From contig OX393569.1 in assembly GCA_947652115.1 (NCBI GenBank), forward strand, positions 19,438,270 through 19,502,269: a stretch of DNA of 64,000 nucleotides, in the 5' to 3' direction. The stretch's first letter is position 1; the number at the start of each line of letters is the position of its first letter. Below, in pieces: positions 44,001 to 53,800 of this stretch. Both the position numbers and the translations under genes were made by a program. The notes beneath the pieces were generated by a model, which had not been told where the DNA came from, did not search any database, and saw only the letters and a list, made by a program, of their open reading frames with translations. The stretch is from Blastomussa wellsi. Taxonomy: Eukaryota; Cnidaria; Anthozoa; Scleractinia; Plerogyridae.

Positions 44001-47000
44001 GGGTTTTCGCACGCAAAGCATTATAGGTAAATGCACCAGTCGCCATCTTTTTCCTTACGGTGGATTGCCTTGGTAAATGAAGCAATTATTTTAACTAGTT
44101 CTGCATAAAATGTATGAAGGCCAGTTAGGGTAATTTTTATTTTGACCAGGTTATTGAAAGTGTTGTCTTTCTTTCATCTCGTAAAGGTTTTAGCCATGAA
44201 GGAGTGTCGTTTTACTACCTTGTTTTCCACCTTTACCTGTACAAAGTAAAGTTGTTTGTCTTCTCTCCATCTGTTTTATGATTCAGTGGAAGAGCGTGTG
44301 AACATGTTTTGACAAGGGTTTTTAATTTTGCACCATATGTTTTTGTGACCACTTTCTTTGCGAGTTTTTTTGCAATAATTGTGAAAAATTAATTCCTGCA
44401 AAAGAAATACTTCAATAACGGATTTATTATTTGATCCTTGCCCAGATATCAAGAACAAGCAAGAAAAGACATCACTTCAGTCACTCAAAGGGTGCATAGA
44501 ACGTTACTTGATTTAGGAAAGGTGTGCTCTTTAAAATCTTAAAAGTTTTAAAAAGTGGCTGAAGTTGTTATTAATGTTAAGGCAAAAATTTCCTAAAACA
44601 AAAATACATTTCCCTGCGTTACAGCTGTTACCGATCACACGCGCCCTCCAACGATTTTTTCTTGTTTGAAAATTAAATTTTGCTGGACGTCAATCGTCCG
44701 TGTTTATGTCTCGGATGATTACATGCTACACTTTCAATTTGCTCTTTTATCGTCAAAGCTTAAACACAACAACGAGACTTCAATATTCGAACCTTCTCGG
44801 CTGTGAGTGATTTCCATCACCATGATGTGCTGAGTATTTCAAAATAGCGTCAAGACTAAGAAATAGGCGGTAACTTCGTATTGTACAGAGCAAGTAAATA
44901 TGAAAAATACAAAATTTCTTTCAATAGCGTAATATAGTGACAAAACAAACGGCCGCTAAGCGACTGCTCTTGCCACGGCAAGTGCTTGTGGAAACCAAAT
45001 CTTTTCGAAGTGGTGCGTTCGAAGAATAAAAGTTTCTGACTGCTTAGAACGTGAAGCAATGCAAGTATCAACAACGTGCGTTTACGTGCGTCTACCTATA
45101 ATCATTTTGCTTTCGGTTGTTTTCGAGGCAGTTATGCGATTTCACCGACAATATTCAAGACTTCGCGAGTGCTGTTTCTCTTTCGAAAGGGTGAAAAACG
45201 GCTGCTGGATGGAATTCCTTTCAAAAACGGAAAGCCGAATGCCGTTCAACGGCTGAAATGAAACCTACTACTGCCATGGAAACAGATGATTGACGTCCAT
45301 CGAAACTCGTTTTTCAAACGAAAAAAAAAAAAACACCGTTGGAGGGCGCGTGTGATCGGTAACAGCTGTAAATAAGTGTTAAAAAAATTCGTGTACCAAG
45401 TTGGCACTTGGTTGGTTTGTTTGTTTATGAATATAATTTTTTTTGTTTTACAGTCAACGGATACCATTCCCGATTCTGAAATTAGGCTTTTCTGTAAGTG
45501 GATGTAGCTGTAATGTTCTTATACAAACTTGTAACGTACAGGTCTCGCTTTGATTGTAACTTCTTAGCCTGCGTAGCTGGCGGGATTTGCGCGCGAGAGC
45601 GAGCTCGGCCCCTCACCAATTCCCTCGTGGCTTCATTGCTCGAACGGACGGCTCCGCCGCACGTTTCCGTTTCGTAAACGGTCGATGCCATTTTTTCGAC
45701 ACTTAGAATTTTTTTTGGGCTATCATCGAATTTTTTTACCCACAAAAAAAAAAAATTGTTAGTCAATGACAAGAATCGAATCCTGAACCTCTGACAAGCC
45801 AACATCCCTATTTCACCAGTACACTACCACTACACTACCAGGCCAATCCGCCAAATCCCCACAAAATTTCGTTATAAAACAAGACTTTCTTAGTATATAT
45901 ATTTTACTTATAGTATTGCCCCACCCAACAAATAAAGCTAACCGCAAGCACACCAGTGTGAAATTGAACAGTTAAGCATTTGGTTAGTGTGTATTAGTCT
46001 ATCACCAGTTTCGACCTAGTCCAGGCCTAAACTAGAGCGGATATAGCATCGTCCATTCCGAAAAGCTTGGTTACCAATTATGGCATCGACCGTTAAAAAA
46101 TGGCACCGACCGTTAAAAAATGGCACCGACCGTTTACGAAACGGAAATTAGCGGCTCCGCCACCAAAACAAAAGCACCACACCGCCAAAAAAGCATATGG
46201 CCACGAAATCCCGCCAGCTACACGCTAGTAACGTCTTAGCTTGTCAGCTTAGTGTACATGTCTTTTGCACAAACCAGTTCTGACAGCCTCGCTTACTGCT
46301 TATGTTCACGTTATGTTTAGCTCACATTTTGTAGTTGCCTTATTAATTTTGTGTTATTTTTGCAGGTAAAAATGCGTCCTTTTTAAGGTTAATTCGAGGA
46401 CGGTCATTGGCTGAGGAATGTCAACCGTCAGTTGCCAAGGCAAACGAACTAGGTTCGTTGTTATATAAGGTTTCCGAAATTAATAAATTTTAATAATTAA
46501 AATACTGATAAGTTTTCACACGTAATTAACAATTCCTAAACCAAAACAATAGATAACCAACAGTGATCAAGGTCTTTCAAATGAGGTTAACTTTTTTTTC
46601 ACTTCGTGGGCACTATATATAATCATTTTTGACATTTTTAGTCAACTTTTTATAACTGTCGCTGTCCATGGTATCAGCTGCAATTCCGCATTGGTTTGTG
46701 GTGCAACAACAGGTGCTGACTCGTTATCAGTTGCCTCCTTTGAGAGCATTGAGAGATGCGAGGGATGATGACTGGCAACATGCGTCTCTATTGGGATAAC
46801 GGTTTAGATCTCGACGAAATAAATTACGTTTGGTCGTCCAGAAAAAAAAAATTGATTTGAACTTTTTGTTCGATAGGTGGTTACCTTGAAGATCCGGACA
46901 GTAATGTTGTATTCTACGTCTTGTTAAAAGCAGTGGATAGGTTTTACAATCAGTATCACAGGTACCCAGGTATGTTTACTTGTTAAACACCGCACAAGAC

Positions 47001-49803
47001 GTTGAAAATCAGTGGAGACATTCCTTTCTACATTGCACTGCATGTACTGCAGTCCTGCAGACCTGCCTCGTCCCCAGGACTTGGTCATACGCAGCGCGCT
47101 TTGCATTTTGGTGTTGATTTTGCGCAGTTCGCGTGGCGTTGTGGGACTAATGCCAACGCGCTCCCTGTTTTCTCGCCTTTCCGCTTTGACCGACCGGCGC
47201 CTGGGGACGACGCAGACGGTAGTCTGTGAACGGCAAGTTTGCTGGCGTTTCCATGGAAAGCATCCATTACTTAATTTCCTTGTACTCATAGTTACAGTGC
47301 TGCGTGCCCTTCTGCCGTTTCCTCTTGACAAAGTCCTTGATTTGACATGTTTTTAACAAATTTCCCAAGTGGTGTATTAAAATGCAAGAAGTTGTGCTTT
47401 AATTGGCCAATGCAAACGGAATCTACCACAAAGTTGTCAATGTTAGTAATAAAAACTTTTACTAGTGGCAGTTACATTACGGAACGCAGAACTGTACGCT
47501 GGGTGACACATCACGGGGACGAGTTTTTGCAACATTTCGCCACGTGAACAAAGCGAATTTTTGTGAAAATCTTTGGATTTATTTTGGCAGCAGTACACAC
47601 AGAGCGACTTGTCGCAGAGAGAGATCTGTCACTGCGACTTGTCGCCTTGCGTGTTCCGGCCTTAAAGGGATACAGTCAGCTGGTGCACATGCTCATTAGA
47701 TACCATTTCATAGCTAATTTGCATATCACTTATGGAGACGCGATCCATACTGTTTTATGAAAAATAATATCATAAGATGAGCAAAAGCACACTCGAAAAC
47801 AGGTTTTCACTAAGCAATTGAAAATCGAGTGAAACACTGGGAAGATTTAAGCGGATTTCTAGATGTACTCGACGCGTGCCTTTGATTTCAGGTTGAGGTA
47901 AACTTTTTTCAAAGTGAGAAACTAGCGTCCAGGTCAGCGCGGTCCCGAAGGTGACTGTGTCCCTTTAATCGGTAATAGATATCACAACCTTATTTTCACA
48001 GGTTATTTCGATGAACAAGTGGAAGCAGATGTGGTTAAGTTAAAGGTAGGCTCATGTATGTTACCTGGGTACTCAGTAGACAGCGCGAAAAACATATATG
48101 TATTGAGCATTGGTTTCTTGCGTACGGTTTGGTTTTACATTCGTTTCCAAGGGTAAGAAACTACCTACGTCACGGTTTGTGCGTGCGGGAAGATGAGAGA
48201 GAGCTTGGCAATGATGTTGGCATGAAGATTCCTTTGCTAAGGATATTCATCACTGGCTAAAATATTCAGACAACGCATTTTAAAAATGATCAGCGGACTC
48301 ATACTGTGTTTACATTACGCCGGCCGAATGAATGTTCGTACCGGAATGAAAATCTCGCTCCAGGGTAGGAACCGGGATGACCTCGTGGTATGACAGAGAC
48401 TCATTCCGGTTTGACATTTTGTGGTGGCGTCATGTAAACGATTAAAAAGCCACATTTTCCTGAGAGACATTTTTGTGGTAGCTCATTTGACATAGCCATG
48501 GGAGGAACCGTCGTGGTAAACACCCTTCAAGAACACAAGCAGGACAGGAAAGTAGAACCTCTCATTCTGGAGTCTAACGCAGAAACCTAACCAGTTCATC
48601 AACGCAATGTTTGTTTTATACATTTTCAGAGCTGTCTAAGCTCATTGCTTCAGGAATGGTCAGTGAATGCAGATGTGAAGGAGGAATATGTCCACGAAAT
48701 GTGAGTGTACTTGCAATAATATTCATATTTTAGGGGAGGCTCCACCTTTATCAGGCTTGAGGCATTTAAAAGAGAAGGGATTTAAGGAATTGGAATATAG
48801 AAAAGCGTTCCAGAAAAACTGACATTTAGACTAAAGGCCGTTGTAAAATATCTCAAACAGACCCCACAGAATGGGCGTTTTACAAAGCTTTTTCAAGGGG
48901 TTATTCAAGTGAGAAGTTATAAAGAGATGGAGTATCGATATCTTTGCTGTAGTTATGTAAAAGCGATAGTATATTCTGTGGAGGCATATGAAAGGGGTTC
49001 CTTTTCTACCAAACATGGTATACATAAGGGTACAGGTTTGGACCTCGGGGCGGAGTAGTCCCCAGGGATCCATGTTCGCTCTTTCCCAATCTTGAGTAAA
49101 ATCAGAAGTAGTTCCGGTAAACTTAAGGCCTTATTGAAGGGAACGACTAGTGACTATACGCTTTGGGTAGTATAAACTTTATCTCTGCATGATTTTAGGT
49201 GTCGATATGGAGCCAGTGAATTACACTCTGTTGCCGCATTTATTGGAGGTAAAATGTTAAGCTAGTATCATGGGTTTTTTGCACGTTAAGGGTAAGTTAG
49301 AGAATTGTTTTGTCTTGATGAAAAAAAAAATCACCTCGTTTTTTGCCGTTTATGTTAAAAAATGTATTGAATGTATTACCTCGTTTTTTGACGTTTATTT
49401 TAAAACAATTAATAAGCTCGTTTCCAAACGGGTTTCTTTACAATACAGCGCCCTTTTCCCCCGGCTATTCCTTTCGACAGAAGCTCCCCTGTTGTAATTC
49501 CGCCAATAATTCCTTGCGGAGCTGTACAAACGTAGGGTTAACTATGATAACCGGCATTTTACCGCATCGTAGCACGGGTCCGGAAATGTTCCTTGTTGTG
49601 GTCTGTCGTCTGATGTTATTTAATTTTGTTTTATCTTTTAATTAAACCATCATTGGATTTTGCTGTAGTTATGTAAGAATATCTCTTTTTCAGGTGCCGC
49701 AGCACAAGAAATCGTGAAGCTTGTAACTCGGCAGTTTGTCCCATTTAACAACACATACATCTACAATGGAATCACTGGTTCTTCTACAACTTTACAGCTC
49801 TGA
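34764..49803 (+). CDS. NAE1: NEDD8-activating enzyme E1 regulatory subunit (APP-BP1)
   Basis: A complete gene with 22 coding exons: 34764-34861, 35900-36003, 36572-36632, 37310-37340, 37433-37504, 38263-38342, 39065-39174, 39716-39825, 40097-40159, 40280-40343, 40887-40978, 42953-43012, 43300-43360, 43638-43710, 44446-44521, 45454-45493, 46366-46452, 46877-46969, 48002-48045, 48630-48700, 49199-49248, 49694-49803. They sum to 1650 bp, 549 residues (human about 534). NAE1 pairs with UBA3 to adenylate NEDD8 and load it on UBC12, which activates cullin ligases. Visible signatures are [18 protein letters not shown] at the N terminus, [60 protein letters not shown], and the C-terminal block [20 protein letters not shown] with final TLQL. 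The catalytic cysteine is on the partner subunit, so its absence here is expected. I chose the ATG at 34764; an in-frame ATG at 34716 would add 16 residues. Introns 3, 5-7, 11, 14, 15, 16 and 18 carry repeats. Confidence 0.95.
35648..35740. repeat. Small inverted repeat, AGGGAGAGGGC ends
   Basis: AGAGGGAGAGGGC at the left is mirrored by GCCCCTCTCCCTC at the right, with ATGATCA/TGATCA pairing inside. A short MITE or chance low-complexity pairing; it lies in NAE1 intron 1. Confidence 0.5.
36047..36175. repeat. Short MITE with TTCAAAGG ends (NAE1 intron 2)
   Basis: The left end TTCAAAGGTTAGATAAC and right end ATACAGCCTTTGAA are inverted. Internal CTATCCA(C/G)nGGATA motifs repeat in both orientations, so the whole 129 bp can fold. 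Confidence 0.75.
36961..37222. repeat. (AATC)n microsatellite
   Basis: Long runs of AATC units, interrupted by AGTC variants and ACCAACTGACC-like phrases, in NAE1 intron 3. Confidence 0.95.
38580..38735. repeat. GTAGTACCT-type minisatellite
   Basis: Units of about 9-12 bp around GTAGTACCT/GTAGTACTT repeat a dozen or more times in NAE1 intron 6. The Cys/Ser/Thr-rich frame through it is an artefact of the repeat. Confidence 0.85.
38815..38850. repeat. (GAT/GAC)n microsatellite
   Basis: A run of ATG/GATGAC triplets in NAE1 intron 6. Confidence 0.85.
39300..39570 (+). repeat. tRNA-derived SINE, copy D
   Basis: It has an A-box-like GGCCTAATGGTTATTGTAC and a decayed B box (AGTTCAAGGC), followed by the shared body (CACCCAGGTGTATA, ATGGACTAGCACCCCATCC, CTCTGGCCTGATGGGCC). 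It lies in NAE1 intron 7. Confidence 0.85.
41014..41269 (+). mobile_element. Penelope-LTR-like hairpin insertion, copy 2, with 12-bp duplication
   Basis: The arms at 41069-41160 and 41179-41270 are inverted copies of 92 bp with few differences. ATTTTAAGTAAG occurs immediately before (about 41002-41013) and after (41271-41282), a target duplication of 12-13 bp. That shows one insertion event, in NAE1 intron 11. Each arm includes the block CGAGCGTTAGCCCTTCGTCGG, related to sequences bordering GIY-YIG retroelements; see the finding on hammerhead-like cores. Confidence 0.8.
41721..42900. mobile_element. 1.18-kb MULE-like element with 10-bp target duplication
   Basis: CTGTTAAGTT lies directly on both sides (41711-41720 and 42901-42910). 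The ends are inverted repeats of about 50 bp: AGCCTGCAAAGCAGGTGG on the left and, read inward, GAGCCTGCAGAGCAGGCGG on the right, both continuing to TTCGAAAACAGCGAT. A 9-10 bp duplication with long TIRs suits Mutator-like elements. There is no transposase; the cargo is a helicase fragment at 42138-42640. The host site is NAE1 intron 11. Confidence 0.88.
42138..42640 (-). pseudogene. RecQ/DEAD-like helicase fragment carried by the MULE-like element
   Basis: On the minus strand, [20 protein letters not shown] gives helicase motif I (Walker A, TGFGKS). After a frame change, [20 protein letters not shown] resembles motif Ia and [14 protein letters not shown] gives motif II (DESH). An in-frame stop precedes motif I (near 42561) and a frameshift separates motifs I and Ia (about 42400-42450). 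Motifs III-VI are missing, so it is not functional. RecQ-type is my best guess from the spacing. Confidence 0.75.
43812..44068. repeat. MITE with AATCCACCGTAAGG ends
   Basis: AATCCACCGTAAGAAAAAAG near the left end is mirrored by CTTTTTCCTTACGGTGGATT on the right. About 257 bp, in NAE1 intron 14. Confidence 0.8.
44621..45369. repeat. ~750-bp inverted-repeat element with ACAGCTGTTACCGATC ends
   Basis: The left end ACAGCTGTTACCGATCACAC is mirrored by the right end, and the pairing runs on through GCGCCCTCCAACG and GACGTCAATCnTC. The interior has no transposase domain. It lies in NAE1 intron 15. Confidence 0.85.
45566..46227. mobile_element. MULE-like non-autonomous element with 10-bp duplication
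   Basis: GTAACTTCTT precedes and GTAACGTCTT follows the element (9 of 10 identical). The ends are AGCCTGCGTAGCTGGCGGG and its mirror. Subterminal parts repeat ATGGCACCGACCGTTAAAAA twice, and GTTTACGAAACGGAAA mirrors the left interior. The AGCCTGC terminus and 10-bp duplication link it to 41721-42900. It lies in NAE1 intron 16. Confidence 0.85.
47063..47215. repeat. MITE with CTGCCTCGTCCCCAGG ends, copy 2
   Basis: The ends match 18934-19126. About 153 bp, in NAE1 intron 18. Confidence 0.75.
47666..47964. repeat. TTAA-flanked MITE with AGGGATACAGTCA ends
   Basis: The left end AGGGATACAGTCA and right end TGACTGTGTCCCT are inverted, with TTAA flanking at 47662-47665 and 47965-47968. It is a different family from 22654 but uses the same target. 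NAE1 intron 18. Confidence 0.85.
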
Positions 49804-49919
49804 GTTCATTATATGCCGGACAAACCTCCTTGTCGTTTCAATCCTGGAACGAAAGGACCCCAACCTCCTGCCTCCTGATGATGGAGTCTTCCAAAACAGT
49901 CATTTCCAGAGCCCGCGTC

Positions 49920-49985
49920 CTCCTTGACCAGCGGTCGCGTTTCCCTAACTTTCCCTCCATTTCCCGACCGCTGGTCAAGGAGGTG
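49920..49985. repeat. Short perfect hairpin downstream of the NAE1 stop
   Basis: CCTCCTTGACCAGCGGTCG and its exact complement (CGACCGCTGGTCAAGGAGG) are separated by about 26 bp. It lies in the probable NAE1 3' untranslated region and would form a stable RNA stem if transcribed. Confidence 0.75.
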
Positions 49986-50153
49986 CGGGATCTGGTAATG
50001 AGATTGTTTCTAAAGCGAAAAGCCTTTCCCGAGTCTGGCTGTTTGCACAGTTGAACAAACAAGGAAGTTTGTTGTATCCTATAAATTTTACCCAAAACGC
50101 TAACATTCCGTCTTGGATCTTTGTAAATAGTTAGTAAGTAGATAAATTCCTGT

Positions 50154-50159
50154 AATAAA
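50154..50159 (+). promoter_or_regulatory. AATAAA polyadenylation signal, probable NAE1 3' end
   Basis: This is the first clear AATAAA after the NAE1 stop codon, 351 bp downstream, followed by T/GT-rich sequence. Confidence 0.6.
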
Positions 50160-50859
50160 ATGTTTTATTCGCATTTTCGAAGTGGTTGTTCTTTTTTTCT
50201 AACGAATTAAATTTGCACGAGCAATGCACACAAACTCACCAGTGACGTAAAACAAAGAACGAACAAGACAACAAAGAACATCGAAACAGTATAGAACAGA
50301 AAAGCAATAGCTACAAAACAAAGAAAAAAAGTCAGGTTTTTACACCGAGGTAAACCCCAGTCTTTGGTTTTGCAATAGGCACGGGCAACCAAAGCTTAAG
50401 CTGCGAATCAGCTTTGAAGATGCTATTGCGTGTTTGTAGAAATCGGTCGTGTCCTTTTGAAAATTTATGAATCTCACTGGTTCTCCCTTAGTTTTCTACT
50501 TGACAATAAGTCGGCGAACTGGACTTTTTTGTTTAATAATTTTGGACCTAAGTCCAACCAATGTTCATTGATAAAGAGAGTAAAAGAGAGCTTCAGCTGT
50601 TCTACGATGAAAGTGGCGACTGTACGCATTGCAGACCTATTTCAGTGACTTGTTCCCAGGGTGCCAGGGGCCATTCAAGATGGCGGTCGAAAAGTGTCCA
50701 CATCGACAACAAATTTGTTCCGCATCTTCATCGGGATACAAATTCGGAAATGACACGTCGTACCCTGTGTGGCCATGTTTGTTGATAAGAGAGCAGAGTT
50801 GATAAAACAAATGCGTCGTCTGTGATAAAACACAGCCTGGAACAGTTACCGGCGTTTTC

Positions 50860-53800
50860 ATGCACGAGTCATCGAGCCTCATGTTGAAAATTGACTCTCG
50901 CCCAACTACACTAAAATTGATAAGAAACAATTCCACCTCGAAAAACTGTATGGCAGAACCTCAGCGGGGAAAGCTTAATCACACCGTAATAGCGATTCAG
51001 AATGGTGGCAGGAAAGATGATTCTGAAGACCCCAAAGAACTTGTTGTTTTGGGATTCGCTCTGGATTCGTTACCTAAAACGGCCCAGTTTTTTATTTGTT
51101 GTGGAGGAGTGTTCTTATTTTATCTAATTTATGGATACGTACAGGTAAGGATAAGGTTTAGACGTTAATAACGTGAAAGCTTTTATTCTAAAGTCTGGCT
51201 TTCACTAGCGACGGAGTTGCAAGCGGAGAAGAATCAGAACGTTTCAATTTTCTTCCGATTCTGCTTATGACCCTAAGCTAAACTGCAGAAGACAGGGCCA
51301 CTTATTTGCATGCCATTGAATAAGAATAGCATCTATCGTGTTATTCCTTGTTCTTCAAAAGATCCCGACACATACGAAGGGGCACTGAATTCAGTAGTCA
51401 CTCCTGGCTTTGCCGCTTATGATCTAGTAAAAACCGGTGGGGGTAATTTGCAAAATGCCAAATGCTGGTCAGCTAAATATACTGTATTGTTAGATTAATA
51501 AATATTGTTGTGGTACTTCCTGTAATTGGCCACGAATTTGTTAATTTCACAATATATACCGCTGACCAGCATTCAGCGTTTGGCGTTCTGCAAATTACCC
51601 CCGCCGAGAAAAAACGGGACTGTTGCTAGTTTCAGGCTCCCCAAGTACTTCCTTTCTACTTGTGACTCAGAGAATCTGGTTTTCACTAGATTGTAAGTAT
51701 CAGAGTCGTAAGCGGAATTGGAATTCTGCTTACACCCAAACTTATTTCTGGAATGTTGACATAAGTGCAAAGGTTTGGATTAGTAATGAAACAAAAAGTA
51801 CTTTTTCTTTGACAATAATACCATTAGTAAACTGAAATTGCCATTATTGTTCTATTTCTGAGCTTATTTATAGGCAAAGAATAACCATGACCGATGTTTT
51901 ACTAAAAAGAGATTCTGCATTTGATTATATTTCGAGTAGCAGCTACTAGCTCTCAGACGTTCTGTCTGGCTGTGTCTGTGGCTGTGTTGTTTAATTCAAC
52001 ATCTCTTTTCAGTGAAATGTCATTCTTACTTATTCACTGCTAATGCATAAGGGTAAAATTGTGCCTCTCTTGACCCAGGCGCCTAAATTTGAGGGGTGGG
52101 GGAGTTATATAACTCTCGGGGATGGGGGTGGGAGGGTTAGTAGAAAAGAATTCTCTGGTCACTTCATGCAAAGGAAACTGGAATAAGCTCTGGACTGATG
52201 GGTCACTAGGCCCATATGGAGACTTAACCTTTACCTTTTACAAAACAAGTGAGTTTTCTTTTTCCAAGAAAATGGGAAAAAGATTTCCACAGTCCAGAAA
52301 ATGTTGAGGCAAAATAATGGCACTTTGAAACATGTAGAAGTATGAACCATGAGTATAGTAACTGAAGTCATTTCCCATGACAACAATAACATTTCTCTTT
52401 CTATAATTTTGTCTGAATACAGGAGTGGATATTTAGGACAGGAATGAAGCCATTTGGTTGGTACCTAACTCTAGTTCAATTTGCTTGGTACTCGGTATTT
52501 GGCACGTTTCAAACTAGTCTTCAAAGAGATAAAACAAGAAAGTAAGTTTACTGTTGAATGGACAATACATAGATACAGTTCTGTTATATAGTGTTTTAAA
52601 CCAATTTGAATTTTGGCCCAAGAAGCAACCAATCAGGAAGGTAACTTATGGTTTTCTCCAAATAATGGACAAAACAAAGGTTTCCTGGTAAAAGGGATTT
52701 AATTAGCAATGTTTGGCTAAAACTAAACATTACATCTTGAAAATGAAGCAAGACCTAGCAACAACAAATTTTCCAATAATGATTAACACACCTTATACCG
52801 GTATTCAAAGTTGCATGTGCACAAAATTTGGGTCCAAGATGTTTTGGCCAGGGTCATTTTTAGCCAAAAAAGGCGACTGTCGTATTTCCACTGGACCTTT
52901 CACTTGTGTGCCGGCCACAAGAACAGTCTTGTTCCTCGATCTCAAAGCATTGGGTAATAAATCTCTTAATTAAACATTTTAGTGTGTTAAGTAATAATTA
53001 ATGAAACCAAAGTCATGGGTGCAGATAATCACAGTTGAACTTGTTGGCAACTTCTGGGACCTTACAGATAAACATGTTTACTTGTACCCAAATTGTGGGT
53101 TCAAATAACCACAGTTAGCAGTACCCAAACTATGGCTACAGATAACTTTAGGTGCGAAAATTATGGGTACAGATAATCACATGTACAGTCAGTTGAACCA
53201 AAGCTATGGGTACAGATAACAATGGTTACTTGTACGGTATGTATGGGTGCAGGTAAGCCAGTAGATTGCATCCAAATTATTGGTACAGATAACCATGGTT
53301 TCTTGTACCCAAATTATGGGTAGACATTACCATGCATATGTTTAGTTGTACCCACATTATGAGTGCAGATAACTGTGGTTAGTTGTACCCAAATTATCGG
53401 GTATGGATAACCATGGTCAGGGGTTTCAAAACAAGCTGGCAGCTACCGGAGTTCCACCGGCTACTTGACTATTATGCCGCCGGCTACTCTGGTCATAGCA
53501 ATCAGCTTGTGACCAAAAAGCTCACTTATAACAGCCGCCTACTCTTCCAGTTGGTGACACCTACTTCAAAACATTTTGAAATCCCTGTATGGTTACTTGA
53601 AGCAATTATGGGTATGGATTTCAAAGATCCTAGTTTGGTATATTGATGCAACTTTTGAATTGCCTTAACCAATGATCTTGGTTTTAGTAATAAGATATAA
53701 TTATGTCCAATGAAATCTGGATGACCCAACGCCATGATTCCTGAACTGAGAATAACTTGAACCAAAAGTCATGACTTTCCCTTGGATTTGCTTCAACATC

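Noticed and set aside
45482..45805. A 107-codon minus-strand frame
   Set aside because: It lies on the left end and TIR of the MULE-like element at 45566; no domain, and the residues simply translate the repeat.
46924..47331. A 135-codon minus-strand frame
   Set aside because: It overlaps an NAE1 exon and a CTGCCTCGTCCCCAGG MITE on the opposite strand; no domain.
52713..52973. 86-codon plus-strand frame in SLC35B3 intron 2
   Set aside because: No domain; SLC35B3 reads correctly without it and the splice sites on either side exclude it.
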